From contig NSIL01000006.1 of assembly GCA_002737365.1 (NCBI GenBank), positions 98,782 to 162,781 of the forward strand: a DNA stretch of 64,000 nt, given 5' to 3'. Below, piece after piece: positions 43,752 through 53,600 of the stretch. The notes beneath the pieces are model-generated. The model had not been told where the DNA came from, did not search any database, and worked only from the letters and a program-made list of their open reading frames with translations. The stretch's first letter is position 1; each line of letters starts with the position of its first letter. The translations under genes and the position numbers were made by a program. The stretch comes from Acidobacterium sp. (GTDB lineage Bacteria > Acidobacteriota > Vicinamibacteria > Vicinamibacterales > UBA2999).

Positions 43752-44825
43752 CTATTCCTGTTCTTGCGGGTGCTGCGCGTCGCCGTCGAGGGCCGTCTTG
43801 GCGCGCGTGCTCATCCAGTTGAACAGGTGACGTGTTTCCCAGAATCGGCTGGCGTTCGACTTCGCGCCGAGCACGACCACCGCGACCTGCTGTCCGGTTT
43901 GTGGCAGCCGCAGCAAGGTCGCCAGGCAGTAACCCGAGCGGCTGATGAATCCAGTCTTGCCGCCGACCACGTCGATGTCACCGCTGCGGACAATCTGGTT
44001 GGTGCTGCGAGCGGTGATGGCCGTCTTGCCGGAGTGAGTCGTATACGACGTCTGGCGCATGATGCCGCCGACCCGCTCGTCGGCCGCAGCATGCGCAATC
44101 AAGCGAGCCAGGTCGTAGGCCGATGAGACGTTCTCGGCCAGCAGTCCCGACGGGTCCGCGTAGCGCGTGTTAAACAGGCCGAGTTCGCTGGCCTTCTCAT
44201 TCATCTTCGCGATGAAGCCTTCCGAGCCATAGGGCGAAATGCGCGCCAGCGCGCGGGCCGCCGCGTTGTCGGAACCCACCAGCAGCAGGTTCAGCAGATC
44301 ATCGGCGGTGAGCTTGAAGCCCGTGCGCAGATAAGTGGTCGAGGCCCGCGACACGTCGCTGCGCTGCACGGTGACCGGCGTGGTCATCGGCGCGCCGCTC
44401 TCGAGGAACACCAGCGCGGTCATCACCTTGGTGATGCTCGCCATCGAGCGCTGATCTTGTGCGTGATCTTCCCAGAGCACTTCACCGGTGGTCGGGTCGT
44501 AAATGATCGCGGCCGCGGCCCGCACGTCGGGCACTTCGCGGCCGAACTCGTCCACGCGGAAGCGCGGCGTCTGCACGTCGCGCAGCTCACGGGCACGCGC
44601 GGCGGCACGAGCGCTCGCCAGCCGCGCGCGACGGGTGCGGGCGCTGGTCGCCGAATAGGTCGTCTTTTTGGCCGTGGATCGTGCCGGCGCCTTGACGGCC
44701 GGCTTGGTCTGCTTACTCGTCGCCTGCGCTTTCGCGGCGCTCGCCTGGACTGGTACAACGACCATTGCCACGGCAGCAATCGTCAGGGACACGGCCAGTT
44801 TCGCGATGCGAGTGAGCTTCGCCAT
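43752..44825 (-). CDS. serine-type D-Ala-D-Ala carboxypeptidase/endopeptidase (PBP5/PBP7-like)
   Basis: The low-molecular-mass penicillin-binding protein trims peptidoglycan peptides. It has an N-terminal signal (ending near VQASA), a 60-residue Lys/Ala/Arg-rich linker, and the three catalytic motifs SMASITK near residue 125, SDN in LLVGSDNAAA near 183 and KTG in VVGGKTGFIS near 290. The beta-rich C-terminal domain of PBP5 is missing, which is more like PBP7 (PbpG). It should act in the periplasm. The 357-residue gene is read alone, convergent with fdhE. Confidence 0.9.
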   Translation of the reverse strand: MAKLTRIAKLAVSLTIAAVAMVVVPVQASAAKAQATSKQTKPAVKAPARSTAKKTTYSATSARTRRARLASARAAARARELRDVQTPRFRVDEFGREVPDVRAAAAIIYDPTTGEVLWEDHAQDQRSMASITKVMTALVFLESGAPMTTPVTVQRSDVSRASTTYLRTGFKLTADDLLNLLLVGSDNAAARALARISPYGSEGFIAKMNEKASELGLFNTRYADPSGLLAENVSSAYDLARLIAHAAADERVGGIMRQTSYTTHSGKTAITARSTNQIVRSGDIDVVGGKTGFISRSGYCLATLLRLPQTGQQVAVVVLGAKSNASRFWETRHLFNWMSTRAKTALDGDAQHPQEQE

Positions 44826-44840
44826 TAGTAACTTGCGGGA

Positions 44841-44869
44841 ATTGTAGTCACACTATCCCCAAGAATCAA
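44841..44869 (-). promoter_or_regulatory. promoter of the carboxypeptidase gene
   Basis: On the minus strand TTGATT (44869-44864), 17 bases, then TACAAT (44846-44841). The start codon follows 15 bases later, leaving a leader of about 8 bases. Confidence 0.6.
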
Positions 44870-44883
44870 GAGGGTTTATGGCT

Positions 44884-44898
44884 CCTTGAGTTAAGCTA
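44884..44898 (+). promoter_or_regulatory. HU-promoter-like box CCTTGAGTTAAGCTA
   Basis: Fourteen of 15 bases equal the box at 9223-9237 that contains the HU -10. Here it ends 7 bases before the ATG at 44906. The shared sequence may be a promoter type of this organism or a regulator site. Confidence 0.4.
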
Positions 44899-44905
44899 AC
44901 CCCTG

Positions 44906-45457
44906 ATGGAACGCCCGGCTGCGACCGAGTACCGAATCCTCAGGGAAACCATTGCCTCCCGAGGAGGCCTCCGTTCTACGCTTGCCTTGTCTGGGCTTGG
45001 GCTATGGGCACTGTTACTTGTGGCTGTGCTGGCGTGGATCCCCTACCCCTTGGGCGCCATCATTCCCCTGCTCGCGCTGGTCGCAACCTTCGAAGTCATC
45101 AGGCCGTTGCACTTTGGTGCCGAGCGAATTGGGCGGTATCTCCAGGCCTTCTACGAAGAAGACGGTCAGCCTGAACGACCGCTGGCTGAGACGCCATCAT
45201 GGGAACGGGTCTCAATGAAGCTGAGCACCGTCCCCGGAGTGGGCGGGCATCCGCTTTTTGTCCTCGTATTCTTCCTGGCGACGATCGTGAACACCCTGCC
45301 TGTCTTGTTGGCTCAGCCCCTGGCGACACCTATCGAGATGGCAGCACTCGGTGTGCCACACGTCGCCTTCATGATCTGGCTGTTCAATGCCGACCGCGCC
45401 ATGCGGGCGCAGCGCGCGGCAGAACTCGAACAGTTCCGGTCGCTATACAAGGCTTAA
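44906..45457 (+). CDS. membrane protein of unknown function
   Basis: The 183-residue protein has two close hydrophobic segments (residues 30-65) and two more (120-165), with a charged loop between. I recognise no family. The ATG is preceded by TAAGCT 8 bases upstream and no ribosome-binding site. It is divergent from the carboxypeptidase. The final codon and stop are part of a 7-bp tandem repeat (45451-45471). Confidence 0.7.
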   Translation: MERPAATEYRILRETIASRGGLRSTLALSGLGLWALLLVAVLAWIPYPLGAIIPLLALVATFEVIRPLHFGAERIGRYLQAFYEEDGQPERPLAETPSWERVSMKLSTVPGVGGHPLFVLVFFLATIVNTLPVLLAQPLATPIEMAALGVPHVAFMIWLFNADRAMRAQRAAELEQFRSLYKA

Positions 45458-45471
45458 GGCTTGGGGCTTGG
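45451..45471. repeat. 7-bp tandem repeat at a gene end
   Basis: GGCTTAA, GGCTTGG, GGCTTGG; the first unit supplies the TAA stop of the membrane protein gene. It is the same heptamer as at 5634 and 59746. Confidence 0.7.
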
Positions 45472-45537
45472 AGCCTAGGTCGATCGTCTTCGGGCTTCAG
45501 CCGTTGCGTTTGATCCAAAAATACGGATTACCTAAAC

Positions 45538-45566
45538 TTGCAATGCTCCCGCCTCAGGGTTACGAT
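45538..45566 (+). promoter_or_regulatory. promoter of the TonB-dependent receptor gene
   Basis: TTGCAA (45538-45543), 17 bases, TACGAT (45561-45566). The leader would be about 50 bases with GGAGG (45613-45617) before the ATG, so this gene has a normal ribosome-binding site, unlike many here. Confidence 0.5.
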
Positions 45567-45621
45567 TTTTAACCGATTGGCGTTTGCGACTTAACTCGCG
45601 TTGTATTTGGTTGGAGGACGA

Positions 45622-48531
45622 ATGACTAGACTGAATAGGCTGACAGTGTTGTGCCTGTGCGTGACGCTGCTCTCACTAGCAGCTCCCACTTTCGCACAAG
45701 ATTTTCGAGGCCGCATGAACGGCACGGTCACCGACAACACCGGCGCGATTCTGCCCGGCGTGACGGTCACCGCGACGAGCCCGGCGATGATGCAGCCGCA
45801 GGTGCAGGTCACCGGCGCAGATGGATCGTTCCGCTTCCTCGCCCTGCCTCCGGGCACCTACGAGATCGGCTTCGAACTGGCCGGCTTCCAGAACGTCAAG
45901 CGCGAAGGCGTGCGCGTCGTCATCAATCAGACCCTGACGGTTGATCAGCAATTGAACGTCGCGACCCTGCAGGAAACCGTGACCGTCACCGGCGCTTCGC
46001 CGATCGTCGACACCTCAACGACGACCCTGGGCACCAACTTCACGAAGGAACTACTCACCGAGATCCCGAACGCCCGCGACATCTGGGCCGCCATGGCACA
46101 GGCGCCTGGCATTCAGATGACGGCCTATGACGTCGGTGGCTCGAACACCGGCAACCAGTCGGGCTTCCGGTCCTACGGCTTCGACACGCAGAACCAGACC
46201 AAGATGGAAGGCATCGACACCACCGAAGGCACGGCGGCCAACGCCGGTTACTTCGACTTCGGATCGTTTGAAGAGTTCCAGGTCGGCGGCGCGGGTTCGG
46301 ACGCCAGTTCGTTCGCCGGCGGCGCGGTGCTCAGCATCAGCGTCAAGTCGGGCGGCGACCGCTTCACGGGCAACTGGTACAGCGACTACTTCAACGAAAG
46401 CATGCTGGCCGACACCAACGTTCCGGACTACCTGCAGACGGCCAACACGCCGAGCGAAGATGGCTTCTTCACGCGCACGCCGCTCAGCCGCGGCAACCCC
46501 ACCAAGAAGCAGTACGACGTCAACTTCAACTTCGGCGGTCCGATCGTCAAGCAGAAGGCCTGGTTCTTCACCAGTTGGCGGCTCAACGACAAATACAGCT
46601 ACATTTTTGGCTTGGGCGACACGCTCGAGCGGTCGAAGCTGTCGAACAAGTACACCTTCAAGGGCACGTTCCAGGTCGGCCGCAACAACCAGATCATCGG
46701 CTTCCTGAACAAGCGCGAGAAGCTGCAAGACAAGCGCGGCATCAGCCTGACGACGCCCCTGTCGGCGGCCCAGTACCAGGCGTCGCGCAACTACCCGTGG
46801 AAGGTCGAGTGGACCCGCGTCATGGGCAGCCGTGCCTTCCTCGACGTGCTCTACGGCAACTGGTACAACTTCTTCCCGCTGCGCCCGGTCCGGGACTTCG
46901 GGTTGTACGACGGCCCCTGGGGACCCGGCCGCATTGATACCGCGACCAATCAACGGTTCGACGGTGGCGCCACCGACAGCTACCAGGACCAGAAGCGCTA
47001 CAAGCCCCAGGTCTATGCGACGCTCTCGTATTTCCAGGACGGTTGGGCCGGCAGCCACGACGTCAAGCTGGGCTACGACTGGAAGCGCGATCGCCGCAGC
47101 CTCTTCCGCGACCAGCCGTTCGACATCTTCTACCGCGACACCAACGGCGTCCCGGCCCAGGTCGATCTCTATAACACGCCGGTCACGGGCATCAACGACG
47201 TCGTTTACAACGCGGCGTACATCAACGACACCTGGAAGCTCAACGACCGGGTGACGTTAAACCTGGGCCTGCGCTTCGAGGCCTACGCCGACGGTTGGCA
47301 GGAGCAGAAGTTCACGCCAAACGGTATTCCCGCGTTGGCCGGCTTCACCGATCCGCGCTATCTCGCGTTCGTCACGCCGATCACCGTCGAAGCGCGCACC
47401 GTCGCGAACACGAAGACCCTCGTGCCGCGGGTCGGCTTGGCCTACAACCTGACCGGCGACAACCGCACGGTGCTGAAGTTGTTCGCCGGCCAGTCACGCT
47501 GGAACTCGGCCGACACCTTGGCCGACCTGGAAAACCCCGTGGGCCGCGCGCAGCTGCGCTACGCGTTCTTGCCCTGCACGGCCACCCGCACGACGCAGTG
47601 CGACCTCAACGGCAACCGCCTACTCGACAGCCCGGCCGAAATCGGCGCGTTCAATTCGACCCAGGGCGGCGCCGGCTTCGTGCGGATCGATCGCGAACTG
47701 GTGCGGCCGACCAGCAACGAACTGTCGATCAACCTCGAGCGCGAGATCAGCAACTCATTCTCGGGCCGCGCGTCGTATGTCTACAAGAACATGCGCAACG
47801 TGTGGAGCGAGATCGACGCCATCCGCACCCCGGCCTACACCATCCCCTACACGCTGGTGGATCCGGGTCCGGACAACAACGCGGCCACCACGGCCGACAA
47901 CCAGACGTTCCAGACGTTCGACCGTCCGGCGACGATCGGCACCGAGCGCGTCTACACCAACCCCGAAGGCAACGACGCCGACTTCCACACCATGGAAGTG
48001 GCGGTCAATCGCCGCTTCTCGGGCAAGTGGATGATGCTGTCGTCGTTCGGCTACACCTGGTCAACGATGCTCCACGACACCACCGGCTTCGGCCGCTTCG
48101 ACTCGTATCGCCCGGCGCGCAAGCTGTTCGGCGACGACAACGGCTACGAGACCTCGACACTGTGGAACTACAAGATCATCGGCCGCTACACGCTGCCGTA
48201 TGAAGTTGGTTTCTCGGGTTCGTGGAAGGTGCAGAGCGGCCAGGAGTACGGCCGCACCATCAGCGTGGCCTTCCCCGGTGACGGCACCCAGACCGTGCGC
48301 GTCGAACCGATTACGGCCAACCGCTACCCCACCGTCGCGATCATGGACGTGCGCGCCGACAAGTCGTTCAGCATGGGACGCGCCGGCAAGATGACGTTCC
48401 AGTTCGACGTCTTCAACCTGACCAACTCGGGTGTGCCGATCGCCGTGCGCCTGACGTCGGTGAACTTCAACGAAGTGACGGCGATTCTCAGCCCGCGCGT
48501 CATTCGCGTCGGCTTCCGCTACGACTTCTAG
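45622..48531 (+). CDS. TonB-dependent receptor with carboxypeptidase-regulatory-like N-terminal domain
   Basis: The 969-residue outer-membrane transporter has a signal peptide (MTRLNRLTVLCLCVTLLSLAAPTFA), a regulatory-like beta-sandwich at about residues 28-115 (GTVTDNTGAILPGVTVTATS ... LPPGTYEIGFELAGFQNVKRE), a plug and a long beta-barrel. The chain ends GFRYDF with an aromatic residue, as needed for barrel insertion. This architecture (Oar-like) is abundant in Acidobacteriota and usually takes up oligosaccharides or peptides. No SusD-like partner or degradative enzyme lies nearby, so its substrate is open. GGAGG lies 5 bases before the ATG. Confidence 0.92.
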   Translation: MTRLNRLTVLCLCVTLLSLAAPTFAQDFRGRMNGTVTDNTGAILPGVTVTATSPAMMQPQVQVTGADGSFRFLALPPGTYEIGFELAGFQNVKREGVRVVINQTLTVDQQLNVATLQETVTVTGASPIVDTSTTTLGTNFTKELLTEIPNARDIWAAMAQAPGIQMTAYDVGGSNTGNQSGFRSYGFDTQNQTKMEGIDTTEGTAANAGYFDFGSFEEFQVGGAGSDASSFAGGAVLSISVKSGGDRFTGNWYSDYFNESMLADTNVPDYLQTANTPSEDGFFTRTPLSRGNPTKKQYDVNFNFGGPIVKQKAWFFTSWRLNDKYSYIFGLGDTLERSKLSNKYTFKGTFQVGRNNQIIGFLNKREKLQDKRGISLTTPLSAAQYQASRNYPWKVEWTRVMGSRAFLDVLYGNWYNFFPLRPVRDFGLYDGPWGPGRIDTATNQRFDGGATDSYQDQKRYKPQVYATLSYFQDGWAGSHDVKLGYDWKRDRRSLFRDQPFDIFYRDTNGVPAQVDLYNTPVTGINDVVYNAAYINDTWKLNDRVTLNLGLRFEAYADGWQEQKFTPNGIPALAGFTDPRYLAFVTPITVEARTVANTKTLVPRVGLAYNLTGDNRTVLKLFAGQSRWNSADTLADLENPVGRAQLRYAFLPCTATRTTQCDLNGNRLLDSPAEIGAFNSTQGGAGFVRIDRELVRPTSNELSINLEREISNSFSGRASYVYKNMRNVWSEIDAIRTPAYTIPYTLVDPGPDNNAATTADNQTFQTFDRPATIGTERVYTNPEGNDADFHTMEVAVNRRFSGKWMMLSSFGYTWSTMLHDTTGFGRFDSYRPARKLFGDDNGYETSTLWNYKIIGRYTLPYEVGFSGSWKVQSGQEYGRTISVAFPGDGTQTVRVEPITANRYPTVAIMDVRADKSFSMGRAGKMTFQFDVFNLTNSGVPIAVRLTSVNFNEVTAILSPRVIRVGFRYDF

Positions 48532-48564
48532 GATAGGAGTTCAAGAGGTCGGCGAGATCAGGAG

Positions 48565-48588
48565 GGGCGGGTGGGCAACCACCCGCCC
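48565..48588 (+). terminator. hairpin with GCAA tetraloop after the TonB receptor
   Basis: GGGCGGGTGG and CCACCCGCCC are perfect 10-bp arms around the GNRA tetraloop GCAA. It starts 34 bases after the receptor stop. No T-run follows (TGTGATA), so it might be a 3'-protecting stem or a partial terminator before the next gene at 48613. Confidence 0.65.
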
Positions 48589-48612
48589 TGTGATACAACT
48601 CCCCTGTCTGCC

Positions 48613-50574
48613 ATGCGCGTGCCAGCCCCCCAGCTCGCCGTCGTGCTTGGCTACGGGTTGGTCGCCAGCGCCTTCACGTGGCCATTGCTCCTCAATCTCG
48701 GGACTCACCTCACGGGTGATCCCGGCGGCGATACCGGTGTGTACGTCTGGAACCAATGGGTCTTCCACCAGGAAGTGCTTCGTGGCAACAACCCGCTCGG
48801 CACCGACCAGATTCTGTCGCTCACCGGACGCATCGGCCTGTCGCAGCACAACTACACCGTCTTCCTGAACCTGCTGGCATTCCCGCTGATCTCGCTGCTC
48901 GGCGTGGTGACGTCGTTCAACCTCGTCTACCTGCTGATGAGCGTGCTCACCTCGCTCATGACGTACGGGCTGGCGCGCGCCGCGACCAGTGCCACGAGGA
49001 CCGAGGCGTTCCTGGCGGGTGTCGCGTTCGCGTGGTCGCCGGTACTCGTCGCCCGCAGTACCGGTCACTTCAGCCTCGCGGCGGCCGCGCCGCTGCCCGC
49101 GTTCATCTGGGCGTTGGTGCACGCCGAGAAGCACCGCACCGCCGGCAGCGCCGCGCTGGTCGGCCTGTGCATCGCCTGGGCAACCCTGTGCGATGTGTAC
49201 TACGGCGTCTACTGCGTGATGATCGCCGTGCTGTATGTCGCGACCATCGCGATCTGCGTCACGCGCGCGCCGGCGCCGGCAGGACGCCGGCCGTGGGTGT
49301 GGTTGCTTGACGTCGTGATCGTGTGTTTCGGCGGCCTGGCCACCGGCCTGGTCCTTGGCCGCGGTGGCAGCTTCACGGTGCTGGGCGTGGCGATCCACAT
49401 GCGCAGCCTCTATACGCCCGTGCTGGTACTCACCGTGCTGATGGTGGCGCGGTTCGCCGCCTGGTGGCGGCCCCGCCTGACGCGTATTCCGGACCTGTGT
49501 CCGCTGCCGATCAAGGCGGTGCTGGTTGGCGTGCTGGCGTGCGTGGGTCCCCTGTCGCCCGTGCTGTATGGCACGGTCGAAGGGGCGATCGATGGCCAGT
49601 TTGTGAGCCCGAGGATTTTCTGGCGCAGCAGCCCTCGCGGCGTGGACCTGCTGTCGTTGATAACTCCCAACCCCAATCACCCGGTCATGCGGTTGCTGCT
49701 CGGCGACCCGCAAGCCGCGTTACCGACGATCTTCGTGGAGTACACGGCCTCTTTCAGCCTGGTGGCGATCATCGTGATCGCCGCGGCGGTCTGGCTCGCG
49801 GGCTATCGGCCGAAGCCGGTCTGGTGGTGGCTGACGATCGGCTTTGCCCTGATGGCGCTGGGCCCGTTTATCTACCTGGCCGGCACCAACACCCACATCC
49901 CTGGCCCGTGGGCCTTGTTGCGATACGTCACGCCGATGAGCCTGGCGCGCACACCCACCCGCTTTGCGATTGTCGCGGCGTTGGGACTGGCCATCTTGCT
50001 CGCCGGCGCGCTCGCGACGCTCGGCACCCGGTGGCCGCAGCGGCGGCGTGCGATCACCGCGCTGGTCGGCGTCATGCTGCTGGCCGAACTCTGGCCGGCA
50101 CCGCGGACGTTGTACTCGGCCGCAATCTCCCCCGTCTACGACACGATCTCGCGTGACCCGCGCAACGTGCGCGTGCTGACTTTGCCGTTCGGCATCCGCG
50201 ACGGCGTGTCGTCGATCGGCAACTTCCGGCCACGATCGCAGTTCAACCAGACCCGCCACGAGAAACGCCTGATTGGCGGATACCTCTCGCGGGTCTCGAC
50301 GCGGCGCTTCGAGCGCATGCGAATCGATCGGCCGACGCTGGCCATCCTGATGAAAATGAGCGAGCCGCAGCCGCTGTCGGCTGAGGACATCACGACGCTG
50401 GCAGCCCAAGGAGAGCGTTTCGTCACGAATACCGACCTGGGCTACGTGGTGATCGATTCCCGTCTCATCCCCGAGCAATCCACTCAGGCCGTGATCAACG
50501 CGTGGCGACTCGAAGAGGTGCAGCGTGACCAGCACCTCACGCTTTACCGGCCCGCAGCACCCCAGGCACCTTAG
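48613..50574 (+). CDS. polytopic membrane protein, GT-C glycosyltransferase-like
   Basis: The 653-residue protein has about 12 hydrophobic helices and a soluble C-terminal part of 130 residues. An acidic motif in the first periplasmic loop (THLTGDPGGDTGVYVWNQW) is placed like the catalytic aspartates of GT-C enzymes that use polyprenyl-linked sugars. I chose ATG 48613 since the earlier GTG lies in the hairpin. The gene ends in a 9-bp tandem repeat. Homologues I know of this type are annotated only as membrane proteins; function is inferred. Confidence 0.7.
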   Translation: MRVPAPQLAVVLGYGLVASAFTWPLLLNLGTHLTGDPGGDTGVYVWNQWVFHQEVLRGNNPLGTDQILSLTGRIGLSQHNYTVFLNLLAFPLISLLGVVTSFNLVYLLMSVLTSLMTYGLARAATSATRTEAFLAGVAFAWSPVLVARSTGHFSLAAAAPLPAFIWALVHAEKHRTAGSAALVGLCIAWATLCDVYYGVYCVMIAVLYVATIAICVTRAPAPAGRRPWVWLLDVVIVCFGGLATGLVLGRGGSFTVLGVAIHMRSLYTPVLVLTVLMVARFAAWWRPRLTRIPDLCPLPIKAVLVGVLACVGPLSPVLYGTVEGAIDGQFVSPRIFWRSSPRGVDLLSLITPNPNHPVMRLLLGDPQAALPTIFVEYTASFSLVAIIVIAAAVWLAGYRPKPVWWWLTIGFALMALGPFIYLAGTNTHIPGPWALLRYVTPMSLARTPTRFAIVAALGLAILLAGALATLGTRWPQRRRAITALVGVMLLAELWPAPRTLYSAAISPVYDTISRDPRNVRVLTLPFGIRDGVSSIGNFRPRSQFNQTRHEKRLIGGYLSRVSTRRFERMRIDRPTLAILMKMSEPQPLSAEDITTLAAQGERFVTNTDLGYVVIDSRLIPEQSTQAVINAWRLEEVQRDQHLTLYRPAAPQAP

Positions 50575-50590
50575 GCACCTTAGGCACATT
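50564..50590. repeat. 9-bp tandem repeat over a stop codon
   Basis: Three units: AGGCACCTT, AGGCACCTT, AGGCACATT. The stop TAG (50572-50574) spans the first junction. A related three-unit repeat lies at 62722-62748 within the ABC transporter gene. Confidence 0.75.
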
Positions 50591-50611
50591 AGCTCTGATA
50601 CTCTGTCTGCG

Positions 50612-53600
50612 ATGCGGCGTGGCCCGTTCCTCTTCCTGTTCGCGGTCTCCGGCGCCGCGGCCCTCATTTACGAAGTCGTCTGGACTCGTTTGCTCACGTT
50701 GCAGATGGGGCATGGCATCGCCGCGGCCAGCACCGTCCTGGCCGCGTTCATGGGCGGCCTGGCGGTGGGCGCCGCGGTCGCGGGCCGCCGCGGCGGTCGC
50801 CTCACCCCCGAACGCGCGCTCACGGTGTATGCCGGCCTCGAACTCGCGATCGGAGTCCTCGCGCTGTTCCTCCCGGTCGCACTGACCGCCGTGCGCCCGC
50901 TGCTCGCCGGCGCTTACGCTGATGGCCAGGGCGGCACTGCCTTCGCGTTCTTAAGGCTGGCGACCAGCGTGCTGCTGCTGGCGGTGCCGGCGGCGGCCAT
51001 GGGCGCGACGTTTCCAATCGCGGCTCGTTGGATGGTGCGCGCCGCCTCGAGCGCGGCGCAGGACGCCGGTGGCCTGTATGCGGCCAACACGCTTGGTGCG
51101 GCCGCCGGCGCCGTGCTCGCCGGCTTTGTCCTGATCCCCGCGCTCGGCCTGACCGGCGCGACCTGGGTGGGCGTCGCGCTGAACATCGCCGCCGCGGCCG
51201 GTGCCTACGCGATCGCGCGGGGTGCGGCGACGTCGATGGCCGAACCTAAAGGTTCGGCGCCGCGCCTGCGGGCAGGTGGGAAGGCCGAGGCTAAAGGTTC
51301 GGCCCCACGCCTGCAACCTGAAGGCAGTCCATGGCTTGCCGCACTAACACTCGGCGCCTCGGGCTTTGCCTCGCTGACCTTGCAGGTGGTGTGGACGCGG
51401 CTGCTCGTGCAGATCCTTGGCCCCACCACCTACGCGTTCAGTATCGTCGTGGCGATCTTCATCATCGGCCTCGCTGCGGGCGCGGCGGTGGGTTCGTGGC
51501 TGGTGTCGCGCGTGCGAAGCGCCGCGACCGGGCTCGCGATCAGCCTGCTGACGAGCGCCGGCTTGTCACTGGCCGCGGCCGCGTCGGTCGATTGGGCGTT
51601 GTTGACCATGGCGGAGATCGTGGCGCGACCCGGGTTTCAGTTCTTCGACGTAATGCTGCGCGAGGTGTGGCTCGTCACGGCGTTGCTCCTGCCGATGACC
51701 ATTGCCTTCGGAACCGCGTTTCCGTTCGCGGTCGCACTGGCGACCGGCTCGGACGACGCCGTCACCGAGTCGCTCGGCCGCATCTACGCCGTCAACACCG
51801 TCGGCGCGATTACCGGCGCCCTGCTCGCGGGGTTTGTGCTGGTGCCAGCGATCGGCCTGCACCTGACCATTCGCATTGTCGCCCTGGTCGTCGGCCTCAC
51901 GGCTGTCGGCCTGCTGGTTTTCGCCGGACCGGCGCGCGGCCGCCTGGCCGCCTTCGTCCTCGCCGCAGTGGTGTTAGCCGCGGGGTTCGCGCTGCCCCAG
52001 TGGGATCCGCTGCTGCTCTCGAGCGGCGCCTACAAGTACGCCGCCGCCCTGCGTGGCCCCAGCCTCGAAACGGCGCTGGCGGCCGGCGAGTTGCTGTCGT
52101 ATCGCGAAGGTGCCACCGGCACAGTGGCCGTCCGGCGCCTGGCGGGAACCGTGTCGCTCGCGATCGACGGCAAGGTTGACGCCTCGAACGCCGGCGACAT
52201 GCTGACCCAGCGGCTGTTGGCGCACGTGCCGCTGCTGTTGCATCCCGCACCAAAGCGCGTCGCCATTCTCGGCTTGGGGAGTGGTGTCACGCTCGGCTCG
52301 GCGCTGACCCATCCACTGGAGGCCGCCACCGTCCTCGAGATTTCGCCCGAAGTGGTGGCCGCCTCGCGTTTTTTCGAGCTCGAGAATCATCGCGCCCTCG
52401 CCGACCCCCGCACGCGGCTGATCGTCGGCGACGGACGCACCCACCTGATGCTCGGACGTGAACAGTACGACGTGATCGTGTCAGAGCCGTCGAACCCGTG
52501 GATGGCCGGCATCGCCTCGCTATTTACGCGCGAGTTTTTCGAGGGCGCCAAGGCGCGATTGGCCCCGGGCGGCATGCTCTGCCAGTGGGCGCACACCTAC
52601 GACATCAGCCGCGACGACCTCCGCTCGATCGTCGCGACATTCCTGACCGCGTTCCCCGAGGGAACCATGTGGCTGATCGGCGACGCCGACGTGTTGCTGG
52701 TGGGGTCGACGGGGCCGCTCGATGATCGGATCGCCGGTATTGCCGAGGCGTGGCAGCGCCCCGGGGTGGCCGCCGATCTCGCCTCGGTCGGAGCCCGCGA
52801 ACCCTACGCCATCACCTCCCTATTTGTGGCGCAGGGCGACGCGCTGAGGACCTGGGCCGCCGGCGCCTCCCTGCAGACCGACGATCGGTCGCGGTTGGAG
52901 TTCTCAGGCCCGCGCAATATCTTCGGCGCCTCAAGGGATGACAACGCCGTGACCCTGCGAGAGCTGGCCAACAGCAGTCCCAAGCCGGCCGCGGTCACCG
53001 CCGGCGAGCACACTGCAACCGCCGCGACGTACCGGAACCGCGGGCTCATGTTCCTGCAATCAGATGCCCAGCGTCCCGCCTATGCCGACTTCACCAAGGC
53101 CCTCTCGGCCAACCCCAACGACCCGGTGTCGCTCGATGGGCTGATCCGGTCGGCGGCGGCGCTCGGTCGGATTGACGATGCCCGGGCGGTGCTGACGAAA
53201 TTGGCATCGGTGCCGGCAAACTCGTCGGCCAAGCTCGCGCTGTCGAAAGTGCTGGCGTCGCAGGGCGCCGTGGACCAGGCCGTCCGCATCCCCTTCAGCC
53301 TGCTCCAGGCCGACCCCGGCAACGTGCCCGCCCTGGAACAACTGGCCTCGGTGCTCTCTGACGTCGGCGACGCGGCCCGTCTGGAGCCGGTCGTGGCCAA
53401 GCTGGTGGCCGAGGCCCCCAAGAACACCTGGGCGCATTACTACGCGGGCTCACTGTTCTTCTTACAGAACCGGCTCGACATGGCCGCGCAGGCGGCCCGC
53501 AATTCAATCAGCCTGGAACCGACCAACGCCAAGGCCCACAACCTGCTCGGCGCGTGCCTGGCCAGCATGGGCCAGGCCGACGCCGCCCGGGCGGCATTCG

